A DNA stretch of 64,000 nucleotides from Verticillium longisporum (Eukaryota > Ascomycota > Sordariomycetes > Glomerellales > Plectosphaerellaceae), in the NCBI GenBank assembly GCA_019188255.1, contig JAETXT010000001.1, forward strand, positions 6,634,001 to 6,698,000, given 5' to 3'. The notes under the pieces were generated by a model, which saw only the letters and a list, made by a program, of their open reading frames with translations, made no database searches and was not told the DNA's origin. Each line of letters opens with the position of its first letter. Position 1 is the stretch's first letter. Of the stretch, positions 1 through 9,044 are shown piece after piece. Made by a program: the position numbers and the translations under genes.

Positions 1-280
1 CGATCTCTCCAGATGATGGTAAAGTTGGGCGATGGGGAGGGCCCCCTTGATGTAATCCTGCGAGAACTGCTAACAATTCGGTGCAACCACTGATCTTGAA
101 TGTCCATGTATCTTAGTCTGGTATTGTCGGAGTGGGGTTACCACCTTAGGACTAGTGCCTGGAAACTAACGCAGGCCTTGCTAGAACTTATAGTATAGGT
201 ATAATTGTTGAACCAATATTAGGGAACTCTGTGGTTAGGATAGTAATATCTAGGATATCTGGGATATCTAGGATCCACTG

Positions 281-323
281 CTCTTAGGAGCACGTAAACT
301 ACGGCTTACGTGATCGCTAAGAG
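281..323. repeat. Imperfect inverted repeat (hairpin potential)
   Basis: The left arms CTCTTAG (281-287) and CACGTAA (291-297) are matched in inverted order by TTACGTG (306-312) and CTAAGAG (317-323), around an 8-nt centre. Seen directly. It could be a cruciform, a protein-binding site or part of a dead mobile element; function unknown. Confidence 0.6.
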
Positions 324-336
324 TAGACGGGTATAT

Positions 337-341
337 CTAAC
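337..341. repeat. Target-site duplication, left copy (CTAAC)
   Basis: Five bases immediately left of the LTR. The identical copy lies at 817-821, immediately right of it. Confidence 0.75.
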
Positions 342-816
342 TGTAACAACCAAGGAAGCAGGGCGGCCGCGAATCGACGACCCCGCGATCAGGGAACGCG
401 ATAAGATAAGAATCGGGCCCACCTGGCAAATCACGTGATGGCTCACTCAGACATAAAGGGTGAGTCGTCGGGCTCACCAAGGACGCCGCAGTGAGCCAGG
501 GAATGGCTCACGGATAACACACCGTGATCCTAACATCATGGATCACCAACAACTAACCAGTGAGCCATCCAACATGAGCTCACCACCTAACACAACAAGG
601 ACAGGATGGCAGGTATATAAGGACGGACATTCTGGACTTGTAGATACATTCTTTCTCACGACAGTGATCAATCTAAGTCTTACCTTGTATTCATTGTAAC
701 GAGCGCGCAACGCCTTACGACACCACATCGTCTCAGAGTCACAACCTAAGCTTCTGCAAACAGCAACCCCAACCCTCTGACAGTGTTCCCCCTTCGGAAG
801 CTGCCAGGTCGTAACA
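342..816 (+). mobile_element. Solo LTR of an LTR retrotransposon (475 bp, 5-bp TSD)
   Basis: The element begins TGTAACAAC and ends GTCGTAACA, so it has the TG...CA ends of LTRs. It is flanked on both sides by the same 5-bp sequence CTAAC (337-341 and 817-821), the target-site duplication left by integrase. A TATA box (TATATAA, 614-620) inside it matches the U3 promoter of an LTR read on the plus strand. No gag/pol reading frame or second LTR is nearby, so it looks like the product of recombination between two LTRs of a full element. The TGTAAC/GTAACA termini suggest a Ty3-type element, but this is inference. The perfect TSD and intact ends suggest a fairly young event. Strand is assigned from the TATA box. 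Confidence 0.8.
614..620 (+). promoter_or_regulatory. TATA box within LTR U3
   Basis: TATATAA, in the interior of the solo LTR and 197 bp before its right end, as expected for the promoter of the parental element. Upstream (438-582) are several copies of the heptamer GGCTCAC or its complement, and a CACGTG core at 432-437. Confidence 0.6.
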
Positions 817-821
817 CTAAC

Positions 822-1501
822 TTACGTAGGCAGCGGTAACTTAGAGAAGTAGATAATTAATTAAGAATTAACTATTATAAGACTTATATTAGATACTTTT
901 TTTATAGGCCATCTCCAGTTCCGTTGTTTTAGCCAAGGCTTCTGATTTTATAGTCAGTCTGCTGAGGAATATTTCTGGCTGCACTGCCTTATCGGAGATA
1001 TGTCTGCCCCCCCAGTGGGCGTCCATGTGGAACACGAATAGGCTAAAAGCCTCTGCCGCTGACGTCCATCCTGAAGAACGTGATTCTGCCTGGGTCGTGA
1101 TAATATAGCAGAGTCGGCCGCGTCAACTGCTGCTGCAAAATGCGAGGTAGTGGGGAAGTAGCTATTGTTTAAGGCGGGGTTTGGCTCTTTGCGGATTTGC
1201 TCGAGCATTGATCCGAGATGTCTCATTGTGTCACGATTCATAACACTGGGTTTCGAGGATTGAATTCATACTGCAATTTTGTATTATCATTATTATTGGA
1301 TTCATTGACCGTATGTTCGAAGTCCAGGGACGGGAAGAGGGGGTGGTGACATGTTTGGTAGCGGCAGAACAAGCCCAGGCAATTATGGGCCTCAATAAAC
1401 CCCATGAATAAGGCTCCCATCTCTACAGTTCAGCTCCAGAGCACTCGCTGACGGCTCTGAGACAGCCGTCATCGTACCGCATGCTACTCGCCTCCTCAAC
1501 C
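822..1501. other. Intergenic, no gene recognised
   Basis: An AT-rich stretch (about 850-920, long A/T runs) is followed by mixed-composition sequence. Short open frames exist, but none resembles a known protein. It is the 3' flank of the minus-strand SnoaL-like gene and may include decayed repeat DNA. Confidence 0.4.
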
Positions 1502-2096
1502 TCACCAGTGCTCCTCGCCAATGGACACCGAGTTGACGTCGACGCCTTCCTTGAACCACCTCGCGTCTTCGTTGATTCTGACATCATTGCCGCTCATTTG
1601 TCGCTTCCGCATCAGGCCATTGTCTGCAAAGGTCCAGTCCTCGAGTCCGTAAGTACGCCACCACTGGCCGCTCTCGTCGTGCCATTCGTACCAAAATTGT
1701 ACGGCAATCTAGCGATCCTCAGGCATTAGTCAAGCGTGCAAGTCGACGAGATGAAAAGCTGGCTCTACCTTGTTGTCAGAAAAGGCAAATAGTTCCTTGC
1801 GCAAGCTGTAGCCATCTTCGCGCGACCACTTCTCGCTCAGGAACTTCACAATCTCGTCGCGGCCGCGAAGGAAGACGTCCCTGTTCCGCCAGACTGAGTC
1901 AGGTGTGTATGCCATCTTGACTGTCTCAGGGTTCCTGAGGCAAAGTATTAGCCATGTCTTGGATTATGTCGAGTGAGACTAAAAGCAGAGGTGGATGTTC
2001 TGACTTCGTATTCCATGCATCCTGCGCAGACTTGACTTTGATTTGCGCCGTTTCGGCGGTGAAGGGGGGGCATGGCGGTTTGGTTTCGGTAGACAT
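1502..2096 (-). CDS. SnoaL-like / DUF1348 family protein
   Basis: Three exons on the minus strand: 2096-2005, 1934-1769 and 1708-1502, giving 154 aa, the normal size of this family. The introns are 70 and 60 nt; the second has a CTAAT branch site before CTAG. The family has an NTF2/SnoaL-like alpha+beta barrel. The sequence carries its typical blocks: an N-terminal EDAWN-like helix (here QDAWN), then AYTPDSVWRNRD, then FLSEKW and FAFSDNK. The last exon has FWYEWHDESGQWWR, DNGLMRKR and NDVRI. The biochemical role of DUF1348 proteins is not established; relatives bind small molecules or act on xenobiotics, so no substrate is claimed. The start at 2096 is the only ATG in frame before the conserved helix. 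Its right-hand neighbour, 0.85 kb away, is an oppositely oriented peroxiredoxin. Confidence 0.87.
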
Positions 2097-2946
2097 TTTG
2101 GAACGCTATCTTTTTGTGGTATGTCACGTATGAAATGGGAAAATTGCCAGTTATTTGTACTCGCGTGAGAAAGAGGGGAAGGAGTTGTGACATTGTGATG
2201 CAACATCGGGCTCCCGTGTAGTCTCAGTCAGCAACGGTGTCGTAGTAAGGGCGTGGAATCCCGCAGAGGCCGGCCTCGGTGACTCAACATGAAGTTCAAC
2301 ATCGACACTCAAATCCCGAAGAAATCCAAAACCCAGGCTGATTCATCTCGACATGGCCATCTGGCAACGATCGCTGTCTCTGCGTCGACGTCATGCATCC
2401 CACCGTCGCCGCCTCGGCTCGGAGCAGCGAGGGGCTCCTCGGTCACCTCCGTCCTCCGGCCATCGGAGGTACGGCAGGCGCCTCACCATTTCACACCGCA
2501 ATATCGCCATCGATGCGGGGCCCGGCATGCGTCGAGTCGTGAAGGGTTCTGCCGGATGATCCAGCACCGAATGGCCTGACGTGCCTGTTGGGCCCTGTGT
2601 CCTGGCCCTTGACTGAACTAATTCCAAATACCGCCGATCTAGCCTGCAGCTGCTCGACTTATTTGGCTGTCCGGCGTCTGGGGGACAGGCCCCGTACTCG
2701 CCAGAGTCGCGAGATCCACTTACCGCGGAAGCTCGTAGAACCCTTGTGGCCAGCTCGGCATACTCCTGCCTCAATTGACTCGTTGGGCTCGGGGCAGGAT
2801 CTCGATTGAGCACTCGTTCACCATAAAACACCACGACTCATCCTCCACGAGACTTTATCGCCCAGTCCGCCTCTCGCCTCATACACCCACCAGCAAACCC
2901 ACCCTCGTAACCGACAACCACCAAGGTTTCCCACACAATCTTCAGC
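2097..2946. other. Divergent intergenic region (SnoaL-like / peroxiredoxin)
   Basis: 850 bp between two genes transcribed away from each other, so it should hold both promoters. A pyrimidine-rich leader with repeated CACC/ACCACC precedes the peroxiredoxin ATG. Open frames here on both strands have no recognisable protein character. Confidence 0.5.
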
Positions 2947-3525
2947 ATGTCTCTCAAGGTCGGCGACTCGTTCCCTGAGGGGGTTATCTTCTCCTACGTC
3001 CCCGTCCAGCCTGAGACGTCCGAGTTCACCGCCTGCGGTATTCCCGTCAACTACGACGCCAGCAAGGGTGAGGGAGCCCCTCCTGTGCGACCCCGCACAC
3101 AGCCCCTCAACGCGTAGTGAGACGCTCCCTTCTGACACGAAGCAGAATTCGCCAACAAGAAGGTCGTCCTCGTCGCCGTCCCCGGCGCCTTCACCCCGAC
3201 CTGCTCCGCCGCCCACGTCCCCTCGTACCTCGCCAACCTCGACGCCCTCAAGGCCAAGGGCGTCGACCAGGTCGTCTTCATCGCCTACAACGACGCCTTT
3301 GTCATGAGCGCCTGGGGCAAGGCCAACGGCGTCAAGGACGAGTACATCCTCTTCGCCTCGGACGCCGGCGCCGCCTTCTCCCAGAGCATCGGCTGGACCC
3401 TGGGCGAGCGCACGGCGCGCTACGCCCTCGTCGTCGACCACGGCAAGGTCACGTACTCTGCGCTGGAGACGGAGGAGGGCAGCAAGACGCTGACGGGCGC
3501 CGAGGGCGTCTTGTCGAAGCTCTGA
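2947..3525 (+). CDS. Peroxiredoxin, Prx5/PMP20 type (Asp f 3-like), peroxisomal
   Basis: Two exons, 2947-3067 and 3146-3525, with a 78-nt intron; 166 aa. It is a thiol peroxidase that reduces H2O2 and alkyl hydroperoxides. The peroxidatic cysteine lies in the motif PGAFTPTC (Cys60), and Cys30 matches the second cysteine of the fungal allergen Asp f 3, which forms a disulfide with the peroxidatic residue. The protein ends in Ser-Lys-Leu, a canonical PTS1 signal, so it should be imported into peroxisomes. The length and the start ([10 protein letters not shown]) match the family. Codon use is strongly GC3-biased (GCC, CTC, AAG), as in highly expressed fungal genes. A short AGAC tandem repeat follows the stop in the 3' region. 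The family call is secure; peroxisomal location is inferred from the C-terminus. Confidence 0.95.
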
Positions 3526-4046
3526 GGGGTTTGATGATGATTACGAAGTAATGGGATACAAGGTAGACAGACAGACAGACATAGATCATTGATGGTTGAC
3601 TGTTCGAACTACCACCTGCTTGCCCGAATGCGGCAAATTCGCAATTGTTCTTTCTCGTTGAGCAACGTGAGTAAGGCTCGAAACAATTTGACAAGTCTCC
3701 TTTTCGTGGAACATACGTCGCTCGAATGTGCACCTCTGGACATGGTGATGCACTGTCCGGACAGCCTCACTCACGTCAGTCACACCCTGATGTGTCTTTG
3801 ATTTATCCCGTGGGACTTTCATGCAATTCCGTGCTACCGAGATGTGTGTAGAGAACCAGCCGTGTAAGACACAAAGAACCTCGACTCCTGCCTTTCGTCA
3901 AGTTCCATCCGGGGGTGGGCTTGGGGGATTGAATCCTCTGCCCGTTTTTCAACTGTCCACGGCGCCCGTCCCAGCCCCTCCTCCGCCCGGAATTACCATT
4001 CCAGCTTCCACAATCCGTGACTCAAAACCCTACTCCGAAAAAGCAT
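3526..4046. other. Convergent intergenic region
   Basis: 521 bp between the stop codons of the peroxiredoxin (+) and RPL24 (-), so mainly two 3' untranslated regions. It holds a short (AGAC)n microsatellite near 3563-3580 and nothing else recognisable. Confidence 0.5.
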
Positions 4047-4847
4047 TTAGCGGGTGTTGGCCTGGACCTTTGCCTGCGCGCCCTTGGAGCCCTGCTTGCT
4101 CGAGATGCGGCTGGTCTGGCCCTTGGAGGCGAGGCCGGCGTTCTTGGCCTTGTCGGCCTTCTTCGCCGCGGCGTCGGCCTGCTTCTTCTCCTTGCTCTCC
4201 TTGATGGCCGCCGCGCGGGCGGCGGAGCGAGCCTCGGGACGCTGGCTGCGCTTCTCCTTGATCACATCGAGAGAGGCACCGACGATGGCACGCTGGGCCT
4301 TGACGGTGCGGCGGGTGCGCTTCTTGGCGACTTCCTGTGGCGGAGGGGTCAGTAGGCTGATAGGAGGCGTGGTGTTTGCGTTGCGGCCGGCAGGCGATGC
4401 TGCCGCTTTCCGCTGGCAGGGCGGGACAACGTACCTCAGAGATACCCTTGCGGTGCTGGCGACGGTAGAGGACGGTCCAGGCAATGCGGCGGGGGTTCTT
4501 GCGCTGGAGGAACAGGGACTCGGACTTGCTGTTCTGGAAACGGAAAGTCTTGGAGTCACCGCGGACGTAGAGCTTACCCTACAAGTTTCACAGCCTGGTT
4601 AGTCCTGGATCACTCAAAGAGTATGAAGCAAAATCGAAGCAAATCGAAGCAAAATCGTGATCCCTCTTTTCCATCAGACCCCTCCTCGATATCTTGTCTC
4701 CCACATCTGGGCAGCCCTAGGCTCGAACAGGCCCTCGTCCATCTCGCATTGGGGTCGTCTAGAAAGAAGGCAAGGGAGGAGTCTCGCGTGTCGTACCTTT
4801 CCAGGGTAGATTCTCTGGCCCGAGAAGGAGTCGTCGTACGTGCGCAT
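4047..4847 (-). CDS. RPL24: 60S ribosomal protein L24 (eL24)
   Basis: Three exons on the minus strand: 4847-4797, 4578-4435 and 4334-4047; introns are 218 and 100 nt; 160 aa. It is a component of the large cytosolic ribosomal subunit that lies on the intersubunit face. The N-terminal L24e domain is complete: [20 protein letters not shown], then [19 protein letters not shown] and the [12 protein letters not shown] segment, followed by a Lys/Ala-rich C-terminal helix ([17 protein letters not shown]). The fungal form lacks the cysteine pairs of archaeal L24e, as expected. The start at 4847 gives the conserved N-terminus. A large first intron near the start codon is common in fungal ribosomal protein genes. 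It is divergent from TAD1 across about 450 bp. Confidence 0.96.
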
Positions 4848-5293
4848 CTTGAGAGATTGAATGTCAGCTCGAAACTCGGAGTGGCGATGTGCAATTTCGG
4901 TCGCTGGTTTTCGGGTGCAGTCTGCGGCTTCGGCCAGCTGGTTTGCACACCAGGGAAACTGTGGAAGACTGCTGGGCGTTGTAACGGGTAACACGTACTT
5001 TGGCGGTATTTGATGCGAACGCTTGACTTGCTTGTCTGTGAGGGTAAGTACGATCAGGTGCAATTTTTCGACAGGTGAGTCGTGCGTCGAATAGCCCTTG
5101 CCCCACCGAGCCATCGCTTCCATGTTCGCTCGGGTCACATGACCATAGAGCTTTGCCGTGGCTCGGTGGGGCTTTTTGAACCAGTGTGGCTTGATTTTCA
5201 CCCGCCCACCACCTGGTCACACCCCGCCCAACTTGGCCTCCTGCTGGGGTAGGTATTTCGTCACTACCTTTGTTAGGTCAACCCGGCGGACAA
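4848..5293. promoter_or_regulatory. Shared divergent promoter region RPL24 / TAD1
   Basis: 446 bp between two head-to-head start codons, so it must contain the 5' regions of both genes. No TATA box or named element was identified with confidence. Confidence 0.45.
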
Positions 5294-6759
5294 ATGACAG
5301 TCGTCGATCCCGACCTCATCGCAGATGCTGTGTTCGAGAAGTTCCGCCAGCTTCCCGCAAGACGGAAGCCCCAAGTAAGGGACAATGGGGTTCATGAATG
5401 GGTGCCTCTGAGTGGCATTGTCGCCGCTCAAGATGGGACACTTACATGTTTGGCCGTAGCGTGAGTTCGACCCGGTGGTCTTTGAATGTATCTCACCAGC
5501 ATCTCATGGATCAACACTCACTGGCGGGACATTTCTCACGGAGTACATGATTGTATCTCCAGAGCAGCCGTGCCTCGATGGAGTTGTCAGAATGCCTTCA
5601 TATGCAATGAATTGCCCACGAGTGTCATGACTTTCCTCCATGTGCTGATGATGATTTCTGCAGTACAGGTATGAAGTGTCTACCGGCTTCGAAAATTCCC
5701 CAGGCAAACGGCATTGGACTGCATGACTGGCACGCTGAGATTCTGGTCTTGCGGGCCTTCAATCGTTTTCTCCTATCGGCGTGTCATCAAATGTTGCTCA
5801 ACAAATCTAGTGAGCTGGGAATCCTTCGCTACCGCACTGATGAACAACGGGGGCCGTACAACCCTCAAGGCACCCAGGACTGGGAAGGGCAGCCTTTTGC
5901 GATTGCGGACGACGTTCGTCTCTACATGTACTGTTCGGAGGCCCCCTGTGGCGACGCGAGCATGGAGCTCACCATGGCGACGCAAGAGGACGCATCGCCA
6001 TGGGATGCGCCAGTGGAAGCTGGCGAAGATGCGACAACCACATCGGCTGATCCATCCATGCCCGGGCGCGGCTTCTTCTCTCAGCTAGGCATTGTGCGTC
6101 GCAAGCCCGCAAGGGCAGATGCACCGCCCACGCTGTCCAAGTCTTGTTCTGATAAGATGGCAATACGGCAGTGCACCTCGATCCTGTCATCCCTCACAGC
6201 GCTTTTCATCCATCCAGGGAACGCATACATTGATGTCGTTGTCTTGCCCCAGTCGCAGCATTCCGTCACTGGATGCCAGCGTAGCTTTTCGTCGGAGGGA
6301 CGAATGTCTGCCCTGAAGGACAAGACGTGGGCGGGCGGGTATGCATTTCACCCGTTCCATGTCGAGACCACAGCACGCGAGTTCGAAAACTCCAAAAGAG
6401 CTGTGGAAGCCAAGTCGGGGACGGTTGGTGCGAGCAACCTGGCGGCGGCGTGGAACGCCAATGGGCTGAATGAGGGGCTCATCGGGGGTGTTCTGCAAGG
6501 AAGACGGGCGTTCGACATCAAAGGTGCCAGCTCTACCTCTCGGAGGCAGATGTGGACGCTGGCTCGTGAAACTGCGTCGTTGCTACACTCGACAGAGCGT
6601 GACCTGCGGGCCTCCCTCTCGGCAACATCATACGCAGATATCAAGGCTGGAGAGCTCTCACATCCCCGTCGTACCGTCGTTGATCAGGTCAGGAGCGAGT
6701 CCCTGACCGGATGGGCAGAAAACACAGGCGATGATAGCTTTGCCCTAGATAGCCAGTAG
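5294..6759 (+). CDS. TAD1: tRNA-specific adenosine deaminase (Tad1/ADAT1)
   Basis: Two exons, 5294-5460 and 5664-6759, with a 203-nt intron; 420 aa. An in-frame ATG at 5270 would add 8 residues. Tad1 deaminates A37 to inosine in tRNA-Ala, next to the anticodon. The A_deamin domain is evident. The N-terminal block RDNGVHEWVPLSGIV is followed by ATGMKCLPASKIP across the splice junction. The zinc-binding/catalytic HAE lies at 79-81 in DWHAE, the second zinc ligand is in CSEAPCGD (Cys151), and a third cysteine is in SCSDK (about 217). The spacer between the second and third zinc ligands is long and Ser/Thr/Ala-rich, common in fungal members. The intron is longer than most in the window, but the reading frame across it is exact. 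Confidence 0.93.
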
Positions 6760-7105
6760 CAACAGCGCCATTTGCATCCCTCAGCATGCACCATAATCAC
6801 AAGACAAGTTTGCTTCCAAGCCGTTGTATCCCATTTTCGTACATCAGCTATGGAGCTGGGCCGGCCAACCTCGGTGCCTGATGTGCCATACGCCGCGCAT
6901 CCCGATCCAGCGCCATTTCACGACCAAGTAGTTCGGACTCGCTTCGACGACAGTGTCGTAATGCCAGGTTCATATTGCAAAAGGGGTGTACCTTCCCCTC
7001 CCTTCATCCGCCGGTTTAGTAGCTGAATTGCCTAAGCCCATTGAGTCCCCCATGCCGTCGCAACAGAAATTCGATCGCAAGCTCGGTGTCAGACAAGAGC
7101 CGGCC
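6760..7105. other. Convergent intergenic region TAD1 / NAC beta
   Basis: 346 bp between two stop codons. No coding or structural signal recognised; presumably 3' untranslated sequence of both genes. Confidence 0.45.
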
Positions 7106-7774
7106 TTACTCGACCTTGCTCTCAAAGTTCTCTCCCTCGACGAGGTCGGGGATGTCGTCCTCATCGCCGTCCTTCTCGCCCTTCTGCATGTTCTGGTAGC
7201 TCTCGGCGAGCTTGCGGAGGGAGGCAAGGGAGTCGGGGCCGAGCTGGTTGAGGATGCCAGGGACGAGCTCGGTGAGCTCCTTGTCCTCACCGTTGCCGTA
7301 GACGGCGAAGGTGTTGGCGGGAACGGCGGCGTGGACTGCGATTACCATGTTAGATTGCCACCCTTGCATCTTCCCAATCCACCAAAGAATGGCACATACC
7401 CTTGGGCGCGGCGAAGTGGATGACGTTGCCGTCAGACTTGAACATGTTGACCTCCTCGATAGCCTGGATGGGCTGGACGTTGAGCTTCTTCAGGGAAGCC
7501 TGGAGCTTCTTGTCGTCACCGGCGGAGCGGCCGGCAACACCACGCTTCTGCGTCCTTCGGGGGGTGCCCTTGCCACTGTATGAAGACGTCGGTTAGCGTT
7601 CGGTGCTCGACTCGTTCCTCGAAAACGCGCGGTCGGAGATTATATAGAGACGTACCCTATTCGAGACATGTTAGTTTGCACCCTCTGAGAATAATTGTAG
7701 CTTCATGCAGAATTGGACGTACCAGTCCGCGCAACAGCGCCGAGCTTCTTGAGGCGTTCCTGAATGTCGGCCAT
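7106..7774 (-). CDS. EGD1: Nascent polypeptide-associated complex subunit beta (EGD1/BTF3)
   Basis: NAC beta binds the ribosome near the exit tunnel and, with NAC alpha, shields nascent chains. Proposed exons on the minus strand: 7774-7723 (52 nt), 7656 (a single nucleotide), 7575-7400 and 7335-7106, giving 152 aa. Each intron (66, 80 and 64 nt) has good signals: donors GTACGT, GTACGT and GTATGT, and branch sites CTAAC and GCTAAC for the first two. Joining exon 1 directly to the third segment is out of frame; the extra G restores Thr-Gly-Gly-Lys-Gly-Thr. An alternative in-frame start at 7669 (Met-Ser-Arg-Ile-Gly-Gly-Lys) would give 139 aa without the micro-exon. The core has the ribosome-binding GKGTPRR basic stretch, then [16 protein letters not shown], the NAC domain ([14 protein letters not shown]) and an acidic tail ending ENFESKVE. 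Confidence 0.93.
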
Positions 7775-8568
7775 ATTGAATCGAAAGGGACCCGAGGTTT
7801 GCGGTGGGATAATTCGGTGTACAGGGCTGTGAGCTACGCATCGGACGCATTAGCCATTTTCGAGTCGGATAAAAAGCATTTTCGGCTTCACAAGATCGTG
7901 ACTGCTGCGTAAGGGCCCTCCTGCATCACTCACCTCAATTCGTCTGATCCGTTTTACGTCGCGAGGCTGACCTGATGATGATGGCTATTGGGGAAGATGG
8001 TTTTTGTGCGCCGCCAAGAATTCTTCGCTTGAGGAATTACTAATGTCCGACGTCCTCTCCGGCAGCTCACCGATTCACCCCACATTGGTCACCGGAGCTC
8101 TGGACCCACACCGAGAGTGGTCTTGTGTCTTGACATCTATTCACTGACCAGCCGCCTTGATATTGGAATAGTGCTCGCGAGAAGTTGTCTGTGTATTCAG
8201 TGGTTTAGAAGGCTACATGAATATTGCATGCTTATCATGTTGAACGATACGAGGGTCTGTGATGCGTAACTCAGCCTGCCAATGCAGGGGTTTCCCATAT
8301 ACTCACATTCAAGGTTGATTGAAATAGAAAGCCCTCCCAACGACAGGACTCATGTCCATGACCCTCATTGGTGAGTCTAGACACTAACAGCATCGGCAGT
8401 GTCATGGTCATCACAAAGGTCTAGCGTATGTCCATTAACGACAATGTTCATTCCACCCTAGAGGTCCGTACTCGAATGACCCTTATGAAGCATGATCCCA
8501 ATAGTGTTACACACATCGTACAGAAAATCATAACTCGCCATGTGTTTCTTCAGAAGCCCCTGAATTGC
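7775..8568. other. Intergenic region between NAC beta and CBP4
   Basis: 794 bp between the NAC beta start and the CBP4 stop (both minus strand). It should hold the NAC beta promoter and the CBP4 3' end. No coding potential recognised. Confidence 0.45.
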
Positions 8569-9044
8569 TCATTTGGAAACTCCCGCCTCTCTCCTGATAG
8601 CCTCTTGTTGCAGCGCAAGCTCGTTCGCTTTCGTTTGGTGCGCTTGCCTATCCGTCTCCTTCTTCGCCTTGATTTCGTCTTCCCAAGCCGTCCAAACTAC
8701 ATGCCATCAGATTCTGTAAAAGCTTGTCGGGTGCTGTTGGAGTTCATTCGACTTACGTGGTTTATTGGACTTGGACAGCTCCTTCAGCTTCCCCACGTAC
8801 TGATCAAACTCCTGCTGCGTCTGCTCTCTCCTCTCCAAACTGCGTTTCTGTAAATCTGGATTGTATCGTTTGAAAAGCTCATCCTCAGTGGGCGTGAGCC
8901 ACATCGTCAAGGCTGGTCCGCCGATCACGCAGACGCCGCCGCTGCGAAAGAAATGGTCAGTCATGCAAGCGATCGAACTGGAGACACAGAAACTCACCCG
9001 ACGGCCATCTTTGTCCATAATCTCCAATTGAACGGCTTCGGCAT
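8569..9044 (-). CDS. CBP4: Cytochrome bc1 complex assembly factor Cbp4
   Basis: Three exons on the minus strand: 9044-8998, 8941-8757 and 8696-8569; introns 56 and 60 nt; 119 aa. Cbp4 is an inner mitochondrial membrane protein that, with Cbp3/Cbp6, handles newly made cytochrome b during complex III assembly. After [13 protein letters not shown] there is one transmembrane helix (roughly residues 13-32, Gly/Val/Ile-rich, ending GGPALTMWL). The family signature follows: [20 protein letters not shown], then [20 protein letters not shown] Lys/Glu/Gln-rich tail follows. The start was chosen because this frame gives the conserved Pro-Lys-Pro...Asn-Trp N-terminus and fits the splice phase. Small size and the C-terminal coiled coil are typical. 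Confidence 0.92.

Larger units (their letters stand above)
1..341. other. AT-rich non-coding flank upstream of the solo LTR
   Basis: No gene is recognisable. The stretch contains short direct repeats of a GGATATCT-like unit around 243-274 and an imperfect palindrome at 281-323. It is probably old repeat-derived sequence next to the LTR, but no element family can be named. Confidence 0.4.

Noticed and set aside
2391..2834. 147-codon minus-strand frame upstream of the peroxiredoxin
   Set aside because: Composition is Arg/Pro/Ser-rich and random-looking, there is no domain, and it overlaps the promoter of a well-supported gene.
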